A stretch of DNA of 64,000 bases from CAYZJK01 sp964479125 (GTDB lineage: Bacteria; Patescibacteriota; Saccharimonadia; Saccharimonadales; Saccharimonadaceae): positions 1 to 64,000 of the forward strand of contig CAYZJK010000001.1 in the NCBI GenBank assembly GCA_964479125.1. Reading direction: 5' to 3'. The notes beneath the pieces were generated by a model, which saw only the letters and a list, made by a program, of their open reading frames with translations, made no database searches and had not been told where the DNA came from. Positions 34,881-42,942 of this stretch are shown piece after piece. The position numbers and the translations under genes were made by a program. Each line of letters opens with the position of its first letter. The first letter of the stretch is position 1.

Positions 34881-34902
34881 ACCACCTTCTACGGAAGGTG
34901 GT
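34881..34902 (+). terminator. UACG-loop terminator
   Basis: 9-bp stem ACCACCTTC / GAAGGTGGT with UACG loop, then TTTT. Confidence 0.85.
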
Positions 34903-34942
34903 TTTTAACTTACTAGTCCTTTAATGCTAGTAGTATTAAACT

Positions 34943-34966
34943 AAAACCACCCCTTCGGGTGGTTTT
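34943..34966 (-). terminator. dnaE terminator
   Basis: 10-bp stem AAAACCACCC / GGGTGGTTTT with loop of 4; usable on both strands, placed 26 bases past the dnaE stop. Confidence 0.75.
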
Positions 34967-34991
34967 CTATTTCCTCTGCTATGCGCCTCAC

Positions 34992-37900
34992 CTACTTCAA
35001 GACAACCGACTCTTCGCCAAGTATACTGACGAGTTTACTTAATAACTGCTTATTATCTTCCACCTTAAACGGCAACCTCATAGCAGATTTCTTCTCTTCG
35101 GTTCCCACAACCAGGATTATATCCATCACACCAGGGAATTTTGAACAGGTCTGCTTAATTGTCATGAGCGACTCGCTATCGTCTGGATCTTTAATCTGAA
35201 CGTATAGCTTACGATCAATATTTTCTGGAACTGGAGGCGGGCCGGATGGCTCTTTCTTCTCTTTATCTTTATCTGCCTTTGAAGGCTTCACCGGCATAGG
35301 TCGACCTTCTTTAGCCGCCTTGAACTGAGCTCGTCTTTCTTTTTTAACAGCCGAGCTTACCTTCGGTGCCGCAAGAGTACCACCGGTTGACTCGTAGTTT
35401 CTAATATCATCTTCGGTGATGACCTGTATTTCACTGGCAATTAACTTAGACTCATCACCTAGATTGCCATCTCGGTCTCTAGCTGAGTTTCGCCCCACGA
35501 TCCTAACCACTGCGTCCTGAACTAGCTTAGCTCCAACCTGCTCGAATAGATTCGGGAAAACAATTACCTCACCTTCACCTGACTTATCTTCCAGCCCCAC
35601 AAAGGCCATCTTAGTACCACTCTTAGTTACGATCGTTCGAACGGTAGTAATAATACCTCCAACTGTCATTTCCCTAGAGTCATAAGCTGGCACTAATTGA
35701 GATAGTGGCTGGGTTTGCTCTTTTAAGAATACTTCGTATGGATCTAATGGGTGAGATGAAATATATAGACCAAGCAGCTCACGCTCCCACATTAAGCGCT
35801 CCTTCTCACTATGCTTGGTTGGTGCATCTTGAAGTGCAATTGAAGGCTGTACGGCCGCCCCACCATCACCCATCATGCCAAAGAGGTCAGTTTGACCACT
35901 AGCAGCTTCTTTTTGAACCTTGCTAGCGTAAGCTTGAATAGATTCTAGGTTATATAGCAGATCCGACCGGTCACCCATTGAATCAAAGCCGCCGGTCTTA
36001 ATGAGCGCCTCCCACGCACGACGATTAAACTTCCTTGAATCAACACGTTTAGCAAAGTTTTCAATTGACTGGAAAGGACCATCCTTACGAGCTCTTAAGA
36101 CTTCTTCAACCGCACCGACACCAACACTCTTAACAGCTGCCATACCGAAACGAATTGTACTACTGCCTGGCACAACCGCAAACTCTGAGAAAGATTCGTT
36201 AACGTCTGGAGCTAGCACCTCGATGCCCATGTACTTACATTCGTTCATTTCAATCGCTAGTCGCTCAGTGTCGTCATAGTCACTGGTCATCAGCGCTGCC
36301 ATAAACGCGTCTGGATAATGAGCCTTAAGGTAGGCTGTCCAGTAGGCAATTAGACCGTAACAAGCAGCGTGGCTTTTGTTGAAACAGTAGTTCGCGAATT
36401 CTTCTAGCTGATCCCAGAATAACTCAGCCGTCTCAGCCTTAGCGCCACCAACCTTAACAGCACCTTCGACGAACTCAGGCTTAACTTTCTTCATCAGCTC
36501 CATGTTCTTCTTGCCAACTGCCTTACGAAGCGTATCCGCCTGGCCACCGGTAAAGCCACACCACTCTTTTGAAATCTGCATGAACTGCTCTTGGTAAACT
36601 AGAATACCGTAAGTATTCTTAAGTGAGTTTTCCATACCTGGATGCAGATACTCAATCTCTTCTTCACCATGTTTACGGCGAATAAAGCTATCTATAAACT
36701 GCATTGGACCAGGTCGATACAGTGCCACCATCGCAATAATGTCTTCAAAGTGAGTTGGCTTTAGTGCCCTTAGGTATCTTTTCATACCAGCCGATTCAAG
36801 CTGGAATACACCAGTGGTGTCTCCACGCTGGAAGAGCTCGAAAGTCTTCTCGTCTTCTAGCGATAACTTAGATAGATCGATATCATCACCGTATACCCTT
36901 TTGATGATACGCATGGCGTTATTGATAATCGAAAGGTTAGATAGACCCAAGAAGTCCATCTTTAGTAGCCCCAGATCTTCAACCTCACCCATTGGGAACT
37001 GAGTAGTCACCACTCCCTTTTGGGCTTGCTCTAGTGGAATATACTTAACTAGATCATCTGGTGCGATCACCACACCACAGGCATGAACACCATGCGAACG
37101 AATCGTACCTTCAAGCCGCATCGCATAATCTAGAACAGTCTTGGCTGTCTTATTATTCTCGTACTCAGCCTTTAGCTCTTGGTCTTCCTTAACTGAAACA
37201 GACAGTGGAATATGACGACCCTGGAGCGGTGGTGGAATCAGCTTTGCCAAACGATCACTTTCGCCATACGGCACCTGAAGTACACGTGCCACATCCCTAA
37301 CTGCAGACTTAGCAGCCATCTTACCGAAGGTAACGATATTAGAAACACGATCTCGGCCATACTTATTTGCACAATACTCAATTACCTCGTCGCGACGAGT
37401 ATCTTGAATATCGACGTCGATATCAGGCATAGAGATACGATCTGGATTTAAAAACCTCTCAAAGAGCAGGTCGTATTTAAGTGGGTCAAGATCAGTAATA
37501 TGAAGTGCAAACGCCACAATTGACCCAGCCGCTGAACCTCGCCCGGGACCGAAAATAATGCCTTGAGACTTACCCCAGTTAATAAAGTCCTGGACGATGA
37601 GGAAGTATCCGTTGTATCCCATCCTATTAAGCACGCCAAGCTCCATCTGGACACGCTCTCTCTGATCATCAGTTAGCGCGTTAATAATTTCCTGGTTAGA
37701 CATAGCAATAGCTTCTTCATTAGTCTTACCTAGATAGCGCTCAGCCATGCCTCGATAGACTAGCTTATCTAGATACTCAGCTTCAGTCTCACCGTTCGGA
37801 GTCTCAAACTTAGGAATTAACATCTTGCCGAGCTCAATCTCTAGATTCACCCTGTCGGCAATTCGCTTTGAGTTTCGAATTGCTTCAGGGTTTGTTTTAC

Positions 37901-38720
37901 CCCAGCGCTCAATAATGTCTTGCGACGAAGCAACGTGAAGCTCGAATTCCTTAAGACTCATTCGCTTCTCATCACTTAGGAATGAACCAGTACCAACACA
38001 AAGTAGAATTTCATGAGTCTCAGAGTCGTCATGAGTTAAATAGTGAGCATCGCTCGTTAACACACAAGGAATATCAAGCTCTTCACCAAGCTTAACTAGA
38101 TAGTCGTTAATTTTAGTCTGGACATCCCACCTAGACGGCGCGTCTGGATGACCTGAGTCCTGGAGCTCTAAGTAGTAACGGTCACCGAAAACTGACTTAT
38201 ACCAGCTAGCAATTCGCTTGGCTTCCTCGTAGTTGTCGACTCTTAGGTTTTCACCCAGCTCACCACTAGCACAGCCACTTAGGATAATAAGCCCTTCGTT
38301 ATACTTCTCAAGGATCTCATGATCCATACGAGGCTTATAATACATACCCTCTAAGTTAGCTTTAGTTGAAAGCTGCATTAGATTGCGATGACCTTCTTCG
38401 TTCATCGCTAGAAGAGTAAGGTGGAATCGGGCCTTATCCTTTTGCGGGTCACGGTCGTGACGTGACCTTGATGCCACATACCCTTCCATACCGATAATTG
38501 GTTTGATGCCCTCTTTTTTCGCAATCTTGTAAAAATCAAGAGTACCACTCATGGTTCCATGGTCGGTAATTGCACACGCTTCCATACCATAGTCTTTCAC
38601 AATCTTAACTAAATCTTCGAGCTTGGTAAGCCCGTCTAGAAGACTGTGATGTGTATGGTTATGGAGGTGGACGTAGTCAGATACTTGAAGATTGCTACCT
38701 TCTACTGTGGTTTGCGCCAC
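34992..38720 (-). CDS. dnaE: DNA polymerase III alpha subunit
   Basis: 1242 residues, the main replicative polymerase. N-terminal PHP domain (HNHTHHSLLDG, about 19-29; ITDHGTMSG), palm with the catalytic MPDIDVDIQD (about 430), fingers (PGPMQFIDSFIRRKHGEE), tandem helix-hairpin-helix, OB fold (about 1015-1065, GGIITTVRTIVTKSGTKMAF) and a charged linker with a C-terminal domain. Starts with GTG after GGAGGG. Own promoter (38748-38776) and terminator. Confidence 0.97.
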   Translation of the reverse strand: MAQTTVEGSNLQVSDYVHLHNHTHHSLLDGLTKLEDLVKIVKDYGMEACAITDHGTMSGTLDFYKIAKKEGIKPIIGMEGYVASRSRHDRDPQKDKARFHLTLLAMNEEGHRNLMQLSTKANLEGMYYKPRMDHEILEKYNEGLIILSGCASGELGENLRVDNYEEAKRIASWYKSVFGDRYYLELQDSGHPDAPSRWDVQTKINDYLVKLGEELDIPCVLTSDAHYLTHDDSETHEILLCVGTGSFLSDEKRMSLKEFELHVASSQDIIERWGKTNPEAIRNSKRIADRVNLEIELGKMLIPKFETPNGETEAEYLDKLVYRGMAERYLGKTNEEAIAMSNQEIINALTDDQRERVQMELGVLNRMGYNGYFLIVQDFINWGKSQGIIFGPGRGSAAGSIVAFALHITDLDPLKYDLLFERFLNPDRISMPDIDVDIQDTRRDEVIEYCANKYGRDRVSNIVTFGKMAAKSAVRDVARVLQVPYGESDRLAKLIPPPLQGRHIPLSVSVKEDQELKAEYENNKTAKTVLDYAMRLEGTIRSHGVHACGVVIAPDDLVKYIPLEQAQKGVVTTQFPMGEVEDLGLLKMDFLGLSNLSIINNAMRIIKRVYGDDIDLSKLSLEDEKTFELFQRGDTTGVFQLESAGMKRYLRALKPTHFEDIIAMVALYRPGPMQFIDSFIRRKHGEEEIEYLHPGMENSLKNTYGILVYQEQFMQISKEWCGFTGGQADTLRKAVGKKNMELMKKVKPEFVEGAVKVGGAKAETAELFWDQLEEFANYCFNKSHAACYGLIAYWTAYLKAHYPDAFMAALMTSDYDDTERLAIEMNECKYMGIEVLAPDVNESFSEFAVVPGSSTIRFGMAAVKSVGVGAVEEVLRARKDGPFQSIENFAKRVDSRKFNRRAWEALIKTGGFDSMGDRSDLLYNLESIQAYASKVQKEAASGQTDLFGMMGDGGAAVQPSIALQDAPTKHSEKERLMWERELLGLYISSHPLDPYEVFLKEQTQPLSQLVPAYDSREMTVGGIITTVRTIVTKSGTKMAFVGLEDKSGEGEVIVFPNLFEQVGAKLVQDAVVRIVGRNSARDRDGNLGDESKLIASEIQVITEDDIRNYESTGGTLAAPKVSSAVKKERRAQFKAAKEGRPMPVKPSKADKDKEKKEPSGPPPVPENIDRKLYVQIKDPDDSESLMTIKQTCSKFPGVMDIILVVGTEEKKSAMRLPFKVEDNKQLLSKLVSILGEESVVLK

Positions 38721-38747
38721 TTTTCCCTCCGTATGTTTATTAACATA

Positions 38748-38776
38748 AGTATAGCTTGAAAGGGGTGTTTTTGCAA
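38748..38776 (-). promoter_or_regulatory. dnaE promoter
   Basis: Minus-strand -35 TTGCAA (38771-38776), 17-base spacer, -10 TATACT (38748-38753). The -35 abuts the terminator of the upstream ytxH-like gene. Confidence 0.75.
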
Positions 38777-38780
38777 AAAA

Positions 38781-38805
38781 ATACCACCCTACCTGAGGGT
38801 GGTAT
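38781..38805 (-). terminator. Terminator of YtxH-like gene
   Basis: Perfect 10-bp stem ATACCACCCT / AGGGTGGTAT followed on the minus strand by seven T. Confidence 0.85.
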
Positions 38806-38824
38806 TCATAGACCGATTTAACAA

Positions 38825-39088
38825 CTAGCGCCTGCCGACTCGCTTATCAATTTCCTTGTTCATTTCGCCCCGAACTTCACGGACTTTTGAACCGGCCATT
38901 GAGGCGACGTCACGAGCCTTGCCTTCAACATCATGTGCGATATCGCCAGCCTTGTGCTTCATCTCGTTTGCCTTAGTCTTAATATCTTCGCGAGTTTCTT
39001 TACCGCTCTTTGGAGCAGTTAGAATACCAGCGACTACACCAGCAGCTGCTCCGATAACTGCACCTGCTAAGAGTTTTCCTTTTGACAT
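38825..39088 (-). CDS. YtxH domain protein
   Basis: 87 residues: glycine/alanine-rich membrane segment (about 4-25) followed by LTAPKSGKETREDIKTKANE, the YtxH hallmark, and a long amphipathic charged helix. YtxH-like proteins are general-stress-associated membrane proteins of unclear role. AGGAGG lies 5 bases before the ATG; promoter TTGTTG-16-TATACT at 39121-39148. Confidence 0.85.
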   Translation of the reverse strand: MSKGKLLAGAVIGAAAGVVAGILTAPKSGKETREDIKTKANEMKHKAGDIAHDVEGKARDVASMAGSKVREVRGEMNKEIDKRVGRR

Positions 39089-39120
39089 ATGGCCTCCTGT
39101 CGTTTATTCCTTGTATATTT

Positions 39121-39148
39121 AGTATAACAAACAACAGTCACGCAACAA
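39121..39148 (-). promoter_or_regulatory. Promoter of YtxH-like gene
   Basis: Minus-strand -35 TTGTTG (39143-39148), 16-base spacer, -10 TATACT (39121-39126). Confidence 0.65.
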
Positions 39149-39149
39149 C

Positions 39150-39390
39150 AGAGGGACACCTCTATAGCTAAAGTCGTTGATGTTTTGGCTGTGAGAAAGA
39201 TAGAACAATGGACCGTTATGATCATTAAAGATAGTAGATAAAACTTCTTCACCATTATCAGCTGGTAATGGTGTTTGAACGTTCGGATAACCAACTCCGA
39301 TAATCTTGATCGGCTTGGTGATATTAATAGAGCTTCGAACTACGATCGGAGTGCCACTAGAGATAAAGATCGCACCACCTGGATCAGCTT
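39150..39390 (-). pseudogene. Fragment of a beta-helix surface protein gene
   Basis: The minus strand reads without stops GGAIFISSGTPIVVRSSINI then TKPIKIIGVGYPNVQTPL and on to FNDHNGPLFYLSHSQ. The SINITKPIKIIG piece is typical of the first rungs of right-handed parallel beta-helix proteins. There is no start codon; an in-frame stop lies just upstream (39410-39412), and the 3' end runs into the YtxH promoter. It looks like a scrap of a larger gene. Confidence 0.45.
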
Positions 39391-39985
39391 GCCGGCGGCT
39401 CTTTACTTTTTAAACGAATTTTCAAATGATAGGGTTCAGTCGCTTATATCTACTGACACCTACATGTCTTTCGCTCTACTTTACGTAGCAGGCTTTGCGG
39501 TCTTATCTCAGCTACCTTTAGTGATGATAGTGATAAATAGCATCAAGGAACTCGAACCTAAAAAACTACTGGGTGGCACTAAGTGGATGGTTTTAGGTAG
39601 CTTTATTATTGCTGCCATCATCACCCCAACACCAGATCCGTTCAATCAATTTATTATGGCTGGACCAATTATCGCTCTCTATCTACTATCGATCGGCATC
39701 ATTAAGCTAATAAACAACCGCCAACCTTCAAGCACGCAAAACACTAAAGAAGCGCCTGACATAAAAGAAACTAAACCAACTCAAGATAAGCTTGATATAT
39801 CCCAGTTTAAAATCGTTAAACGCCAGGAATCTACTCATAATGATAGGAAAGGTCAACTTTGCCTAGGGGACCTTAAGGACAGGTCCACAAACAAGCTGGT
39901 TGTCACTTTTCTATATCAGGGTAAGCACACCTATTTAAGAACAATCAACAAACCTACTGCAAAGCGGACTAGGTCTAATAACTAA
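39383..39985 (+). pseudogene. tatC: TatC C-terminal half, N-terminus lost
   Basis: From about 39383 the plus strand encodes LPAALYFLNEF..VQSLIST, TYMSFALLYVAGFAVLSQLP and AAIITPTPDPFNQFIMAGP. These are transmembrane segments 3-6 of the twin-arginine translocase TatC, including the TPxPDPxxQ motif. A roughly 90-residue hydrophilic tail follows. Segments 1-2 (about 100 residues) are absent; upstream is the opposite-strand beta-helix scrap, which the open frame from 39275 merely shadows. No start site is seen. Either a genomic rearrangement or a chimeric contig. Confidence 0.7.
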
Positions 39986-40014
39986 AACGCCACCGTTTGT
40001 GCCGGTGGTGTTTT
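39984..40014. terminator. Bidirectional terminator
   Basis: 12-bp stem AAAACGCCACCG / CGGTGGTGTTTT (one G-U) between the tatC remnant and the small minus-strand gene. Confidence 0.8.
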
Positions 40015-40029
40015 AGTTTATGACTCTTA

Positions 40030-40197
40030 CTAGTCGCGACTACTGTGATCTGGCCCTGATGAACCAAGCTGAGAATCGAGTTCTCTAATCCGCACTTCGA
40101 TTCTTTTTCCTGCAATCCATAACACTGCAGCTCCTACTATGAAAACTACCGCCAGGATTAGCATTATCGAGAGTACGATCATCGCCAATGGATTCAT
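40030..40197 (-). CDS. 55-residue single-TM protein
   Basis: MNPLAMIVLSIMLILAVVFI... with one membrane helix (about 4-29) and a charged cytoplasmic tail (KRIEVRIRELDSQLGSS) that could form a short coiled coil. The ATG lies one base past the galU stop, so it is translationally coupled to galU. A terminator follows. No family recognised. Confidence 0.6.
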   Translation of the reverse strand: MNPLAMIVLSIMLILAVVFIVGAAVLWIAGKRIEVRIRELDSQLGSSGPDHSSRD

Positions 40198-40198
40198 G

Positions 40199-41077
40199 CT
40201 ACTTTTCAATCCTCTTTCTTAGATAGTCTCGTAGCTCATCACCGTAAGACTCGCTTTCAAGCGCTAGGTCTACTACGGCCTTAATGTACTTGAGCTGATC
40301 GCCTGTATCATGCCAAACACCATCAATTACACGACCGTAAACCGCATCCTTTTGAGCTAACTCATTAATACTCTCCGCCAGAGTAATTTCGCCGCTCTTA
40401 TCAACTTTTTCTTGAGCAATAATTGGAATTATGTCTGGTGTTAGAAGATAGCCACCAACGCTAGCTAGATTACTTGGAGCGTTCTCCTTACCAGGCTTTT
40501 CAACTAGCTTGGTCAGTTTCTGAGCACCACCAATACTCTCACCCTCAACTGCCGCCATGCCGTACTTATCTGCATCGTTAATATCGACTTCGATTAGAGA
40601 TATAACAGACTTGCCAGTTTCAAGGTGGGCTTCTAGGAGTTGCTTGGCTCGAGGCACCTCAGACCTGAAGAAGTCATCAGCAAAGAAGACGAAGAAAGGC
40701 TCGTCATCATCAATTAGATGCTGGGCGTTAAGAATTGGCCTAGCGTTACCCTTTGGTGTACCCTTTTGCCTAACGTAGATAAAGTTAGCCAACTCAGCAA
40801 TCCGACGAATTTCGTCAGCCTTGTCGTGCTTACCCTTCTCTCTTAGCTCTAGCTCCAGCTCGTCACTGCGATCAAAGTGATCTTCAATTGATCGCTTTGT
40901 GCTTCCTGTCACCATAATAATCTCGGTTACACCAGCTGCTACCGCCTCTTCAACGATCAACTGAATTACTGGTCGATCAATAATTGGTAGCATCTCTTTC
41001 GGCATAGCCTTAGTTTGAGGCAAGAACCTAGTACCTAGTCCAGCTGCACATATTACTGCTTTAGTAGGTCTTTTCAT
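40199..41077 (-). CDS. galU: UTP-glucose-1-phosphate uridylyltransferase
   Basis: 292 residues; makes UDP-glucose from glucose 1-phosphate and UTP for cell-surface sugars. Nucleotide-binding CAAGLGTRFLPQTKAMPKEM (about 10-29), VTGSTKRSIEDHFD, FVFFADDFF (where GalU has D-D for metal), and GGYLLTPDI. It follows gatB by 15 bases with GGGGG before the start, so it sits in the gatCA-HEPN-gatB transcription unit. Confidence 0.95.
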   Translation of the reverse strand: MKRPTKAVICAAGLGTRFLPQTKAMPKEMLPIIDRPVIQLIVEEAVAAGVTEIIMVTGSTKRSIEDHFDRSDELELELREKGKHDKADEIRRIAELANFIYVRQKGTPKGNARPILNAQHLIDDDEPFFVFFADDFFRSEVPRAKQLLEAHLETGKSVISLIEVDINDADKYGMAAVEGESIGGAQKLTKLVEKPGKENAPSNLASVGGYLLTPDIIPIIAQEKVDKSGEITLAESINELAQKDAVYGRVIDGVWHDTGDQLKYIKAVVDLALESESYGDELRDYLRKRIEK

Positions 41078-41092
41078 AACACCCCCTGTCTA

Positions 41093-42526
41093 TCAGAGTT
41101 TCTTCTTTAGTATTTCGGTAGCCATCGATGGATTAGCTTGACCCTTAGATCGTTTCATAACCTGACCTACAAGGTAGCCAATCGCCTTTTCATTACCGTT
41201 ACGTATGTCTTCAATCGCCTTTTGTGAGGCTGGGTCTTGAAGGACTTCGTCTACCACAGACTCAATGACGCCGCTATCACTATTCTGTATCATACCCTTG
41301 CTTTCTGCAAGTTCACGCGGTGACCCACCGTCGGCTGCCAGCATGATGAATAGCTCTTTAGCGTTTGAGCTTGAGACTTCTTTTTTCTCAACCATATCAG
41401 CTAATTCAACAAAAGGCGCAACCTTATTAGTTTCAATTACATCTGGAGCATCTTCAGCACCTAGAGAACTTGAGATCCAGTGCGCAACGCGGCGAGCTGC
41501 TTTATCGCCAGCTTCCTGTTGAACAGCATAGGTAAGCTTGGCGTGCTTTTGTTCATATAGAAGCGTATCAACCACTGAGCGGTCTAGATTTAGATTAGAC
41601 CAAGCATCGCGGTATTCCTGAGGCAACATCGGAACCTCTTCCTGAATAGCCAAGATCTCATCAGGTGTTAAGCGAACCGGCGGAATGTCTGCATCAGGCA
41701 TATAGCGGTAGTCTTGAGCATCTTCCTTGCTTCGCTGACTAGTTGTAGTTTGAGTATCTTCATTCCAGCCACGAGTCTCCTGAGCTACCACCTCACCTTT
41801 TTCAAGTAGAGTCACCTGGCGTTCAAACTCATACTCAGCGGCCTTCTCAACAGACCTAAAGGAATTTAGATTCTTAACCTCAGCTCGGCGCCCTAGTTCT
41901 GTTGCACCCTTAGGAGCGACCGAAATGTTAACGTCAAAGCGCATGTTGCCGTGATAAAGATCACCTCTTGTGACACCAGCGTAAACCATTAGGCGGTGTA
42001 GCTCGGTCGCAAAAGCCCTAGCCTCCTGAGGTGAGTGAATGTCTGGCTCAGACACAACCTCAATTAAAGGCGTACCAGCTCGGTTAAGGTCAACTAGACT
42101 ATAGTCTGATTCGTGAGTTAGCTTACCAGCGTCCTCTTCTAGGTGAGCGTGATGGATGCGCACTTCAACAAAGCTGCCGTCTTCTAGCGGAGCTTTTACT
42201 AGACCCTTACCAATAATTGGATGATAGGCTTGAGTAGTCTGATAACCCTTAGGAAGATCTGGATAGAAGTAGTGTTTTCGATCGAAAGTACTAAGAAGCG
42301 CAATTTCGCTATTTAATGCTTTACCAGCTCGAACCGCTAATTCAACTGCTCGCTTATTAAGGATTGGCAAAGTGCCAGGCAGAGCATAGTCAATTGGAAC
42401 CAAGTTAGAGTTTGGTTCAGATTCTCGGGAGTCGTTATTAGCTGTGCTAAATAACTTAGTTTTAGTATCAAGCTGTACGTGACACTCAATACCAATGGTC
42501 ATTTCATAGTGGTCGGTTCGGCTCAT
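41093..42526 (-). CDS. gatB: Asp-tRNA(Asn)/Glu-tRNA(Gln) amidotransferase subunit B
   Basis: 477 residues. N-terminal cradle with TIGIECHVQLDTKTKLFS, YPDLPKGYQTTQ, HLEEDAGKLTH (kinase site), RAGTPLIEVVSEPD and YRYMPDADIPP; C-terminal YqeY-like helical domain ending in GQVMKRSKGQANP. With GatA and GatC it amidates mischarged tRNA, so the cell probably lacks GlnRS and/or AsnRS. The start abuts the stop of the HEPN-like gene (TAATG-type junction). Confidence 0.97.
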   Translation of the reverse strand: MSRTDHYEMTIGIECHVQLDTKTKLFSTANNDSRESEPNSNLVPIDYALPGTLPILNKRAVELAVRAGKALNSEIALLSTFDRKHYFYPDLPKGYQTTQAYHPIIGKGLVKAPLEDGSFVEVRIHHAHLEEDAGKLTHESDYSLVDLNRAGTPLIEVVSEPDIHSPQEARAFATELHRLMVYAGVTRGDLYHGNMRFDVNISVAPKGATELGRRAEVKNLNSFRSVEKAAEYEFERQVTLLEKGEVVAQETRGWNEDTQTTTSQRSKEDAQDYRYMPDADIPPVRLTPDEILAIQEEVPMLPQEYRDAWSNLNLDRSVVDTLLYEQKHAKLTYAVQQEAGDKAARRVAHWISSSLGAEDAPDVIETNKVAPFVELADMVEKKEVSSSNAKELFIMLAADGGSPRELAESKGMIQNSDSGVIESVVDEVLQDPASQKAIEDIRNGNEKAIGYLVGQVMKRSKGQANPSMATEILKKKL

Positions 42527-42942
42527 TAGATAGCTCCTATGTCTTTAAGTGCTTGTTTGAAGGTAGCCATAGCTCGTCTAGCGGTATCGTAGCGAATAGT
42601 TACATCTGGCTCATGGGCAATCCGGTTACGTAGCTTGTGTGCCGCCCAGACAGCATTAACGTTAGAGAAGGCCTTATCAGCTGATTTTAGCCTCTCACCC
42701 ATCGTGTTGCCGCCATACTTAGCTTCTTTTAGAGCTGTATCAAGTAGCTTATCAGCATTTAAGATCGCCATCTGGTAAGTCATTGGACTACCCTTTTGGA
42801 TTGACCCGTCAATCTTAAGCCACCGTGAGCGATACTTTTCAACATTAAGCTGTACGCTATCACCTGACCGGTAAAAGATAAATAACAGTAGCGCACCGCC
42901 AAGAACAAGCGCGGCCGCTAAGATGACAATTAAACTATCCAT
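42526..42942 (-). CDS. Membrane-anchored HEPN-like protein
   Basis: 138 residues: an N-terminal membrane helix (about 4-24), then an all-helical cytosolic domain. Near its end is KLRNRIAHEPD, giving R105-x4-H110, the RX4-6H signature of HEPN-fold RNases and nucleotide-binding proteins. It is wedged between gatA (8-base overlap) and gatB (1-base overlap), so it must be co-translated with the amidotransferase. No partner nucleotidyltransferase is nearby. The fold call is motif based; RNase activity is speculative. Confidence 0.6.
   Translation of the reverse strand: MDSLIVILAAALVLGGALLLFIFYRSGDSVQLNVEKYRSRWLKIDGSIQKGSPMTYQMAILNADKLLDTALKEAKYGGNTMGERLKSADKAFSNVNAVWAAHKLRNRIAHEPDVTIRYDTARRAMATFKQALKDIGAI

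Noticed and set aside
39275..39382. N-terminal 36 residues of the open frame leading into TatC
   Set aside because: They are the antisense of a beta-helix-like coding fragment and match nothing in TatC.
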